The notes beneath the pieces were generated by a model. It was not told the DNA's origin and did not search any database. It saw only the letters and a list, made by a program, of their open reading frames with translations. Of a stretch of DNA of 64,000 bases, positions 8,815 to 16,028 are shown piece after piece; the first letter of the stretch is position 1, and the number at the start of each line of letters is the position of its first letter. Made by a program: the position numbers and the translations under genes. The DNA is from a virus: IMG/VR virus record IMGVR_UViG_3300021962_000051, positions 35,169-99,168 of that record; one strand, 5' to 3'.

Positions 8815-9252
8815 ATGAATATAGAACAGTTACAGGAAGAATGGGCTAAGGACTGCTCGATCGACGACGACCATCTCGATCGTGAATCAGTAAGAACACC
8901 CAATCTACACGCCAAATACCTCAATCATCTTATTTCCTTTAAGATGAAACATGCTGCACACACAACCGAGTATAATTCTTTACGTGTTAAAAAGTTTCGT
9001 TACTATCGTGGCGAACTGAGTAAAGCAGAATTAGACATGAATGGTTGGGAACAGTGGCAAGGTATCAAACCACTACGCAACGAGATGGACGAATTCCTTA
9101 ATGGAGATAGTGATCTCATTAAAGCTAAATTAAAAGTTGACTATCTAAAAACGTGCATTGAATGTTGCGAAAGTATTATGCTTTCAATCAAGGGACGTGA
9201 TTGGACGATTCGTTCAGCGATTGATTGGAAGAAATTTATCAGTGGCGCATAA
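8815..9252 (+). CDS. uvsY: UvsY recombination mediator
   Basis: Loads UvsX recombinase onto gp32-coated single-stranded DNA. The 145 residues match T4 UvsY (137) in layout: N-terminal IEQLQEEWAKDCSIDDDHLD, then LHAKYLNHLISFKMK, a YYRGELSKAELDMNGWEQW segment and the C-terminal DYLKTCIECCESIMLSIKGRDWTIRSAIDW. The next gene, uvsW, starts inside its end, as expected for coupled recombination genes. A GGAG site precedes the ATG. Confidence 0.93.
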   Translation: MNIEQLQEEWAKDCSIDDDHLDRESVRTPNLHAKYLNHLISFKMKHAAHTTEYNSLRVKKFRYYRGELSKAELDMNGWEQWQGIKPLRNEMDEFLNGDSDLIKAKLKVDYLKTCIECCESIMLSIKGRDWTIRSAIDWKKFISGA

Positions 9253-10738
9253 AATCTACATTGAAAAGATAAACGAAGTACATCTACGTTTATTCTCTGA
9301 AGATAGTGTTGAGCAAGAACTATCAGACTTCTTTACGTTTGAAGTTCCAGGAGCAAGGTTTACACCTCAGTTCCGTCAACGACTATGGGATGGGAAGATT
9401 CGTATGTACGATCGTCTACGTAAAACACTTTACGTAGGACTCTACGACTATGTCGAAAAATTCTGTTTTGACAGAGAATATGAATTAGTATATACTACTC
9501 CGAAAGAACAATTCGAAACTGATAATGGAATTAGCTTTGACGAAGTAGAAGAGTTTGCTAATTGGCTCGAGCCTAGTACTCGTGGCGTACCTATACAAAT
9601 TAGAGATTATCAAATCCAAGCAGTACACACTGCATTAAATAAAGAACGATGCTTGTTATTATCGCCTACAGCATCAGGTAAAAGTTTCATCATCTATACT
9701 GCTCTACGTTATCATCTCTTGCAAGATCGTAAGGTTATGATTGTAGTACCTACGACATCATTAGTAGAGCAATTCTATAAAGACATTGTAGATTATAGTT
9801 CCAAAAACAATTGGGATGCACATAATCATTGTCAAAAACTATACAGTGGCTTTCCTAAAGAATTCGAAAAAGACGTATTAATTACTACGTGGCAATCAAT
9901 CTATAAACAACCTCGTGCATGGTTTAGTCAATTCGATGTTATATTCGGAGACGAGGCACATCAATTTAAAGCTAGAAGTCTAACCTCTATTATGGAGAAA
10001 CTTCCTCACATTCGTTATCGTATCGGTACGACAGGAACGTTAGACAATAAAAAGGTTCATAAGTTAGTTCTTGAGGGTATCTTTGGTAAGATCCATAAGG
10101 TTACTACAACCAAGCAACTAATGGAAACTGACAGATTGGCGAAACTAAATATTACTTGTCTACTCTTAGAGTACGATGAGATTACAAGACAGGGAAGAAA
10201 GAACAATCAATATCAAGATGAGATGGACTTCCTTTGTACTAATGATAAGAGAAATAGTTTTATAACTAACCTTGCTTGTAAACTCCAAGGCAATACTCTC
10301 GTATTATTCCAGTATGTTATGAAACATGGCATACCTTTGTATGAGGCAATAGAGAAAAAAGCTGGTGATGAGAAACAGGTATTTTTTGTATCGGGAGAAA
10401 CTATTGTCGCTCACAGGGAACAAATCCGTGAGATTGCGACCGATACTAATAACAATATTATTGTGGCTAGCTTTGGAACTTTTTCTACTGGTATTAATAT
10501 TCCCAGCATAGAAAACATTATTTTTGCTAGTCCATCAAAGAGTAAAATAAGAAACCTCCAATCCATCGGTCGAGGATTGAGATTAAAAGAGGGCAAGACC
10601 GAATGTAGTTTGTATGATCTCGCTGATGATCTTCACTGGAAGTCTTGGAAGAATCATACACTCAATCACTTTAGCGAACGTATTCGCCAATACAGTGAAG
10701 AGAATTTTAACTACAAAATTATAAAGGTAAAACTATGA
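9242..10738 (+). CDS. uvsW: UvsW-like SF2 DNA helicase, GTG start
   Basis: RNA-DNA and branched-DNA helicase that in T4 shuts off origin initiation and drives recombination-dependent replication. The 498-residue product (T4: 503) has the N-terminal region followed by helicase motifs SPTASGKS (Walker A), GDEAH (Walker B), TGTLDNKK, FVSGET and QSIGRGLR (motif VI). I chose GTG 9242 because GGAAG lies just upstream and the protein then begins MAHKIYIEKINEVHLRLF, matching the family start; longer in-frame starts lie deep inside uvsY. Confidence 0.94.
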   Translation: MAHKIYIEKINEVHLRLFSEDSVEQELSDFFTFEVPGARFTPQFRQRLWDGKIRMYDRLRKTLYVGLYDYVEKFCFDREYELVYTTPKEQFETDNGISFDEVEEFANWLEPSTRGVPIQIRDYQIQAVHTALNKERCLLLSPTASGKSFIIYTALRYHLLQDRKVMIVVPTTSLVEQFYKDIVDYSSKNNWDAHNHCQKLYSGFPKEFEKDVLITTWQSIYKQPRAWFSQFDVIFGDEAHQFKARSLTSIMEKLPHIRYRIGTTGTLDNKKVHKLVLEGIFGKIHKVTTTKQLMETDRLAKLNITCLLLEYDEITRQGRKNNQYQDEMDFLCTNDKRNSFITNLACKLQGNTLVLFQYVMKHGIPLYEAIEKKAGDEKQVFFVSGETIVAHREQIREIATDTNNNIIVASFGTFSTGINIPSIENIIFASPSKSKIRNLQSIGRGLRLKEGKTECSLYDLADDLHWKSWKNHTLNHFSERIRQYSEENFNYKIIKVKL

Positions 10739-11253
10739 CAGCACCTACTAAAGACGATAATTTTGTTACCATAAAAATGTCTACTGGTGAAGTACTTGTT
10801 GGTATTAAAAGGAATGAAACTCCTTCAACAGTTACAGTCGAGTATCCTTTTCACGTAAAGAATTATCCAAGATTTGTAGAGGGTGGAGTAATTGAAACGA
10901 TAACTGCTGGTCCATATTGCAGTTTTACTCAAGATCGATTATTCGAATTACCTAAAAAAGATATCGTATTCGTTAAACCAATGCATGCATTTGCAGTTCC
11001 ATTCTATCTTAATTTATGGCAACAACACGAAACACCAATGAGAGTTGGTAAAGATGGTAAGCCATTAAATGAAAGTGTACACGACTCTGAAGCGATTACT
11101 GCTGAAGAGTTAAAAGATCGTATCGAGAGATTAATTGGGAAAATGACTAAGTTAGACGATGTTAATCGTGATACACAGTCAGAGGAGTTTTTCGAAGACG
11201 AGTATGAGGAAGAAGAATACTTAGAACGTAAAGAGAAGAATACTCTACACTAA
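10735..11253 (+). CDS. Conserved phage protein, possible Sm-like fold
   Basis: A 172-residue protein overlapping the uvsW stop by 4 bases. The N-terminal half, FVTIKMSTGEVLVGIKR, followed by VTVEYPFHV and DIVFVKPMHAF, looks like a small beta-barrel of the Sm/LSm type; the C-terminal third is helical and very acidic. The protein at 25667 has the same strand pattern and may be a paralogue. Function unknown; the operon suggests a link to replication or late transcription. Confidence 0.6.
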   Translation: MTAPTKDDNFVTIKMSTGEVLVGIKRNETPSTVTVEYPFHVKNYPRFVEGGVIETITAGPYCSFTQDRLFELPKKDIVFVKPMHAFAVPFYLNLWQQHETPMRVGKDGKPLNESVHDSEAITAEELKDRIERLIGKMTKLDDVNRDTQSEEFFEDEYEEEEYLERKEKNTLH

Positions 11254-11263
11254 CTCTAATTCA

Positions 11264-11307
11264 CTTCAACCCTAACACCGACAAGTATACCCCAGTCAAG
11301 TTTGCAG
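11264..11307 (-). repeat. Copy A of a 44-bp intergenic element (minus orientation)
   Basis: Read on the minus strand, 37 of 44 bases match the + strand element at 51368-51411, including an identical 19-base block GTCGGTGTTAGGGTTGAAG and a shared CTGCAA..TTGACTG start. Both copies lie in the only two intergenic gaps just upstream of gp55 and gp61. A role as a protein-binding site, promoter or replication site is possible; none is shown. Confidence 0.6.
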
Positions 11308-11398
11308 AGCAATTTATTTTCAAAGATTTCTTGAGGTTGTTATGCAATAAAAAACAAAGTAAACTTATGTTATATTAAACGAATTGGAGAAACCATTT

Positions 11399-11986
11399 GT
11401 GAGTGAAAAAAAGAAAAAACGTGCCCATTACGTAAACAACGAAGAATTTTTACAGGCACTGATACAATATAAAAAAGATTGTTATGATGCGGAGAACTCT
11501 GGTGAAGATAAACCACAGATCCCTAACTTCATTGGCGAATGCCTTTTGAAGATCGCTACTCATCTTTCCTATAAACCAAATTTCATTAACTACAGCTATC
11601 GAGATGATATGATTCTTGATGGTGTAGAAAATTGCATTTTATACCTTTCAAACTTTAATCCTGAAAAAAGTAAGAACCCTTTCTCTTATTTTACACAGAT
11701 TATTTACTACGCTTTCTTACGAAGAATTATGAAAGAACGTAAACAGTCTTATGTTAAGAATAAGATTATTCAAGAACTTCCAATGGAAGTCTTTGATCAA
11801 CTTGAGGGTGATGAGGCATTTTACACTAATCAATATATCGATTTCCGTAGAAGCACTCAAAACTTTGATGATTATATTGAAAGACGTAAAGCAAAGAAAA
11901 CGGAAGATCGTCTTAAACGTAGTATGGGTTTAGACGAACTGGCGTTAGATAATGGAGAAGATGATGAAAGTAGCGATAATAACTGA
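11399..11986 (+). CDS. gp55: Late-transcription sigma factor, gp55-like, GTG start
   Basis: Directs host RNA polymerase to late promoters, activated by the gp45 clamp. The 195 residues match T4 gp55 (185): KKKRAHYVNNEEFLQALIQYK, then the sigma region-2-like stretch YSYRDDMILDGVENCILYLSNFNPEKSKNPFSYFTQIIYYAFLRRI (read as separate blocks), and an acidic C-terminus. GTG 11399 follows GGAGA at a good distance; a TTG at 11384 lies before the ribosome site and is unlikely. The candidate -10 TATATT at 11371 has no convincing -35. Confidence 0.9.
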   Translation: MSEKKKKRAHYVNNEEFLQALIQYKKDCYDAENSGEDKPQIPNFIGECLLKIATHLSYKPNFINYSYRDDMILDGVENCILYLSNFNPEKSKNPFSYFTQIIYYAFLRRIMKERKQSYVKNKIIQELPMEVFDQLEGDEAFYTNQYIDFRRSTQNFDDYIERRKAKKTEDRLKRSMGLDELALDNGEDDESSDNN

Positions 11987-13019
11987 TTTACATTTCGGTG
12001 CACGAAACGATAACCAAGCATTCCTAGACTACCAAGAAAAGTTTTATACGAATGTATTCTTTCCAGCACTCAAAGAAAAGGGTATTACAACAATCCTTAA
12101 CTTAGGCGATACATGGGATCGTCGTAAGTATATCAATTTCAATACACTAAAACAAGTTAAGAAGTTTTTCTTTGACGAGATCGCAAAGAACGACATGCAA
12201 ATGTATATGTTGGCAGGTAATCACGATACCTATTATAAGAACACCAACGACATTAACTCTCCTGATCTTCTTCTAAACGAATACAAGAACGTAACTATCA
12301 TTGATAGTCCACGACTTATTACAATCGATAAAACAGATATCGCTATGATGCCATGGATTTGTGCAGAGAATTATGCTGAGTCAATGGATCTAATTAATAC
12401 TACTGCAGCACCTCTATGTATGGGGCACTTTGAGATTGCTGGTTTCACAATGCATCGTGGTATGACAAGTCATGGTGGTTTAGATCCTGCAGTGTTTAAG
12501 CGATTTGATATGGTTTTCACTGGACACTATCACCATCGTAATAACAATGGACATATTTACTATTTGGGTAATCCTTACGAACTTACTTGGAATGATTATA
12601 ACGATCCTCGTGGTTTCCACTTCTTTGATACTACGACAAGAGAACTACAGTTTGTAATGAATCCTTATACGATGTTCTATCGTTTGGAATACAATGATCA
12701 AGAAAATGATTATGAGAACTTTGATTTCCAGTCTTGCAAAGAAAAATACGTTAAAATAGTCGTAAGTAAAAAATCAGACTTTTACAAGTTTGACACTTTT
12801 ATGAATAAGGTGTATAATAACGATCCTTATGATGTAAAAATCATAGAGGACTTTAGTGAGTTTAAAGATGGAGAACTTGATGAGTCGATCAATTTAGAAG
12901 ATACAATGGATGTATTAAGTAACTACATTGACAGTGTCGAAACGACAAGTGTTGATAAAGAGAAACTGAAAGTCTTTATGAAGACTCTCTATACAGAGGC
13001 GATTAATATTACAGTATGA
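11964..13019 (+). CDS. gp47: Recombination endonuclease subunit gp47 (Mre11/SbcD-like)
   Basis: Nuclease subunit of the gp46-gp47 complex that resects DNA ends for recombination. The 351 residues (T4: 339) carry the calcineurin-like metallophosphatase motifs DLHFG, LGDTWDRR, AGNHD and GHYHHRN in order. ATG 11964 is chosen because GGAGAAG lies six bases upstream; ATG 11952 overlaps that site. The start lies within the end of gp55. Confidence 0.93.
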   Translation: MKVAIITDLHFGARNDNQAFLDYQEKFYTNVFFPALKEKGITTILNLGDTWDRRKYINFNTLKQVKKFFFDEIAKNDMQMYMLAGNHDTYYKNTNDINSPDLLLNEYKNVTIIDSPRLITIDKTDIAMMPWICAENYAESMDLINTTAAPLCMGHFEIAGFTMHRGMTSHGGLDPAVFKRFDMVFTGHYHHRNNNGHIYYLGNPYELTWNDYNDPRGFHFFDTTTRELQFVMNPYTMFYRLEYNDQENDYENFDFQSCKEKYVKIVVSKKSDFYKFDTFMNKVYNNDPYDVKIIEDFSEFKDGELDESINLEDTMDVLSNYIDSVETTSVDKEKLKVFMKTLYTEAINITV

Positions 13020-14737
13020 TAGTATTCAACAAACTTAAATGGAGAAACTTTCTCTCCACAGGTAACGTTTGGAATGAAGTACAATTAGATAGAAGTAGAA
13101 CTACACTGGTCGTTGGTAAAAATGGCGAGGGTAAGTCTACTATTCTTGACGCATTGTGCTTTGGTCTATTCGGTAAACCTTTCCGTAAAATCAAAATCCC
13201 ACAGCTTGTCAATAGTATTAATGCCAAGCAAGCAGAAGTCGAAATCGAATTCACAGTCGGTACGCAACACTATCGTATTTACCGAATGATTAAGCCACAT
13301 CGATTTGAATTCTGGCAAAACGGAATTATGATCAATCAGTCTGCTGCAATTTCAGACTATCAAAAGATCATTGAACAACAAATTCTAAAAATTAACTACA
13401 AAACATTCTGTCAGGTATGTATACTAGGAAGTGCATCTTATGTTCCTTTTATGCAGTTACCTCAGTATGCTCGTCGTGCAGTTGTTGAGGATATTCTGGA
13501 TATCAGTATCTTCTCTACAATGAATGATATGCTACGTGTAAGAATGATTGATACAAAAGAATCACTGAAGGATGCTGAGCGAGCAATCGATGTAGCGAAG
13601 AATGCAGTTGAGTCTCAAACTAAAATTATTAAAACTCTTTCAGAATCTAAGAAAGAACAGGTAACTCGTATTCAAGATCAAATCAAAGAACACGATGCTG
13701 AGATCGACGAACTGAATGGAGTTATTGAAGGACTACAAAACTCAATCAAAGAATCGACTTCATCTATTAATGATTCTGATGTAGTTCACGAAGAACTAGA
13801 CAATCTTAAAAAGAATATCTCTGTTCAAAGTCATACTCTAGAACGAGTAGAAAAACAACTTACTTTCTTTGAACAAAACGATAGTTGTCCTTCTTGCCTA
13901 CAGGGTATTGAACATACTCACAAAGACAAATTAGTTTCTGAATTGCAAGATGAAAAGAGTACTAAGGTAAGTCAAAGCAAACAGCTAAAAGAAGCATTCG
14001 AAAAACTATCAAATCGAATGAAACAAATTTCAGAAACCAGTCAAGAGATTATTCGTTTGAATAATGAATTGGTTTCTAACAATCAAGCAATGACGATGTT
14101 ATTTAAACAAAACGTTAAGTTGCGTAAAGATATCGAAACTCTGAATACGAACACAGAGGATGTCGATAAAGAAAAAGAAAGACTTAAACAATTAGCAAAA
14201 GATGCTCTTACGACTGTTAATCTAAGAACACAACTACAAGAACAAACTAACGTAGAGTCAATCGCACAACAACTCTTGAGAGACTCTGGTATTAAGACTG
14301 CAATTATTCGTGAGTATTTACCTGTGATGAATAAACTCATTAACAAGTATTTACAGGCAATGGATTTCTATGTTCACTTCGAACTAGATGAAAACTTCAA
14401 TGAGACAATACGTTCACGTTATCGTGATGAGTTTACTTACGACTCTTTTAGTGAGGGTGAGAAAATGCGTATTGACTTAGCAGTCTTGTTTACATGGCGA
14501 CAAATTGCTAAGATGAAGAACAGCATTAATACTTCTCTTCTAATTCTAGATGAGATCTTTGATTCTTCATTGGACTCTACTGGTACTGATTACTTTATGT
14601 CACTTGTAGACCATTTGGATCAACACGTTAATGTTTTCGTAATCAGCCACAAAGGTGACCAACTATTCGATAAGTTTAGATCGGTACTTAAATTCGAGAA
14701 GAAGAATGACTTCTCGGTAATTGCAAAAGGAGCGTAA
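13016..14737 (+). CDS. gp46: Recombination endonuclease subunit gp46 (Rad50/SbcC-like)
   Basis: SMC-like ATPase partner of gp47. The 573 residues (T4: 560) have Walker A GKNGEGKST near residue 35, two coiled-coil arms around a zinc-hook CPSC at about residue 290, the signature SEGEKMRIDLA and Walker B LLILDEIFDSSLD. The ATG overlaps the gp47 stop in an ATGA junction, so the two subunits are translationally coupled. Confidence 0.95.
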   Translation: MIVFNKLKWRNFLSTGNVWNEVQLDRSRTTLVVGKNGEGKSTILDALCFGLFGKPFRKIKIPQLVNSINAKQAEVEIEFTVGTQHYRIYRMIKPHRFEFWQNGIMINQSAAISDYQKIIEQQILKINYKTFCQVCILGSASYVPFMQLPQYARRAVVEDILDISIFSTMNDMLRVRMIDTKESLKDAERAIDVAKNAVESQTKIIKTLSESKKEQVTRIQDQIKEHDAEIDELNGVIEGLQNSIKESTSSINDSDVVHEELDNLKKNISVQSHTLERVEKQLTFFEQNDSCPSCLQGIEHTHKDKLVSELQDEKSTKVSQSKQLKEAFEKLSNRMKQISETSQEIIRLNNELVSNNQAMTMLFKQNVKLRKDIETLNTNTEDVDKEKERLKQLAKDALTTVNLRTQLQEQTNVESIAQQLLRDSGIKTAIIREYLPVMNKLINKYLQAMDFYVHFELDENFNETIRSRYRDEFTYDSFSEGEKMRIDLAVLFTWRQIAKMKNSINTSLLILDEIFDSSLDSTGTDYFMSLVDHLDQHVNVFVISHKGDQLFDKFRSVLKFEKKNDFSVIAKGA

Positions 14738-14952
14738 TGAAAAAAAGATGGGTAAAGAAAATGACAGAACGTGATTATAAATTAGACAAACTCGAGCATC
14801 TTAAGTTCAAGCATCGTTTGTTAGATACGTGGATTAGTGAAGACAGTCAGACTAAATTTGAAACACCTGACATGAAAGCACGTAAGGTTCAAAAATTAAA
14901 AATGAAAGAGGAGATGTTTGCTCTTGCTAAAGAATTAGGAGTTAGAATATGA
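14737..14952 (+). CDS. Small charged helical protein, unknown function
   Basis: A 71-residue, very basic and acidic helical protein (KLDKLEHLKFKHRLLDTWI, then LKMKEEMFALAKEL). The pattern of a short helical hairpin with HRLLD recalls YdcH-type proteins, but this is a weak resemblance. It overlaps the gp46 stop by one base and has AAAGGAG upstream. A second ATG at 14761 is possible. Confidence 0.6.
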   Translation: MKKRWVKKMTERDYKLDKLEHLKFKHRLLDTWISEDSQTKFETPDMKARKVQKLKMKEEMFALAKELGVRI

Positions 14953-15539
14953 CAACAGAAGTTATAGCTAATCCTGGAAAATCAGGATTGCTAGCATTTG
15001 ACGATCCACATCTACGTAAACCTTGCGTAGCTTGGGACTTTGAAAAGAACACTACAGAAGATGCTGCAAAAATAGGAACACTTCTTATTGAAACATCTAA
15101 TAAGTTAGGTGGTGCTGGTCTATCAGCAAATCAAATCGGATTACCTCATAAGGTATTTGCGATGACTGTAGTTGACACAGAACAATATGCTGTGTTCAAT
15201 CCTGAAATCCTAGAAGTAAGCAGTCAAACAATTCTTGCTGAAGAGGGATGTCTATCTGTTCCAGGACTATGGATTAAAGTTACACGTCCAGAGATCGTTA
15301 AGGTAAGATACTTCACATTCAAAGGTGAAGAAGTAAAAGCTACACTATCAGGAATCACTAGTCGTGTGTTCCAACACGAATACGACCATATGCTCGGTAT
15401 TCAGTTTACACAAAGAGTGTCTAAAATGAAGTTCGAGATGGCTATCAAGAAGTATAAGAAACAGATGATTAAGAAAGCGAAGATGACTAGGTTCGTAACG
15501 ATGAATTCCGATGGTGAAATGAAGTTAGAAAATAGTTAA
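14949..15539 (+). CDS. def: Peptide deformylase
   Basis: Metal-dependent enzyme that removes the formyl group from N-terminal Met of new proteins. The three family motifs are present in order: GAGLSANQIG (consensus GxGLAAxQIG), EGCLSVPG with the metal-binding Cys, and HEYDH with the two metal-binding His and the catalytic Glu. The 196 residues are slightly longer than typical phage forms. It overlaps the previous gene by 4 bases. Phage deformylases are known in marine T4-like phages; here it probably helps process phage proteins quickly during infection. Confidence 0.95.
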   Translation: MTTEVIANPGKSGLLAFDDPHLRKPCVAWDFEKNTTEDAAKIGTLLIETSNKLGGAGLSANQIGLPHKVFAMTVVDTEQYAVFNPEILEVSSQTILAEEGCLSVPGLWIKVTRPEIVKVRYFTFKGEEVKATLSGITSRVFQHEYDHMLGIQFTQRVSKMKFEMAIKKYKKQMIKKAKMTRFVTMNSDGEMKLENS

Positions 15540-15547
15540 AATAAGTG

Positions 15548-15576
15548 TTGACTTTTTAAAACCTTTGCAGTATAAT
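15548..15576 (+). promoter_or_regulatory. Sigma70-like promoter for tRNA-Cys
   Basis: TTGACT at 15548-15553, exactly 17 bp, TATAAT at 15571-15576. The predicted start site falls at or next to the first base of the tRNA. The upstream AATAAGTG flank is shared with the promoters at 15970 and 18680. Confidence 0.85.
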
Positions 15577-15583
15577 ATACTGT

Positions 15584-15657
15584 AATGGTGTGGCGGAATG
15601 GTTACGCAGAGGATTGCAAATCCTCCTATCCGAGTTCGATTCTCGGCACCATTTCCA
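15584..15657 (+). tRNA. tRNA-Cys (anticodon GCA)
   Basis: Acceptor AATGGTG (15584-15590) pairs with CACCATT (15647-15653). The D stem is GCG/CGC, the anticodon stem GAGGA/TCCTC encloses loop TTGCAAA with anticodon GCA, and the T stem CCGAG/CTCGG encloses TTCGATT. The discriminator is U and CCA is encoded at 15655-15657. U73 with GCA fits cysteine tRNA identity. It lies right after a strong promoter and 20 bp before a small gene. Confidence 0.95.
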
Positions 15658-15677
15658 AATCCAAAAGGAGATATATT

Positions 15678-15902
15678 ATGGCTAAATTTGCAAACCACTC
15701 GGAAATCGACTCTAGTACCTATAGCTATATGCAAACAGTTACTGGAGAGAGCGATCTATCGTTAGTTCCTATAGATGATATAAACAGCTTTTTAGAGGGG
15801 CTAGAGAGCGTTCTAGCAAACGAGAGCAAGGGGTTTCCCACTGAGGAGGACTTTACCTCAATGGAGATGTATTATGGCTCTCTATCTGCATTGCAATCTT
15901 AA
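15678..15902 (+). CDS. Small acidic protein, unknown function
   Basis: A 74-residue acidic protein (SEIDSSTYSYMQT, LVPIDDINSFLEGLESV) that I do not recognise. ATG 15678 has AAAGGAG 8 bases upstream; an in-frame ATG at 15585 would place the start inside the tRNA and is rejected. It is probably cotranscribed with the tRNA and ends at a terminator whose stem overlaps the stop codon. Confidence 0.65.
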   Translation: MAKFANHSEIDSSTYSYMQTVTGESDLSLVPIDDINSFLEGLESVLANESKGFPTEEDFTSMEMYYGSLSALQS

Positions 15903-15928
15903 AAAACCCTTGATTTTACAGGGTTTTT
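15902..15928 (+). terminator. Intrinsic terminator AAAAACCCT/AGGGTTTTT
   Basis: Perfect nine-base arms around a loop, ending in a T run, directly after the stop of the small gene at 15678. Confidence 0.85.
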
Positions 15929-15969
15929 CAAAAAAACACAAAAAAAGTGCTTTTTTTCACAAATAAGTG

Positions 15970-15998
15970 TTGACTTTCTGCAAACTCTGTAGTATAAT
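15970..15998 (+). promoter_or_regulatory. Sigma70-like promoter for the CobT-like gene
   Basis: TTGACT at 15970-15975, 17 bp containing TTTCTGCAA, and TATAAT at 15993-15998. It has the full shared family context, AATAAGTG upstream and TGTAG before the -10. Confidence 0.88.
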
Positions 15999-16028
15999 TA
16001 CCCTATGAAAATTGAGAAAGATTATATT

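Noticed and set aside
15585-15677. N-terminal extension of the small gene at 15678 through the tRNA
   Set aside because: The extension translates the tRNA itself; the ribosome site belongs to ATG 15678.
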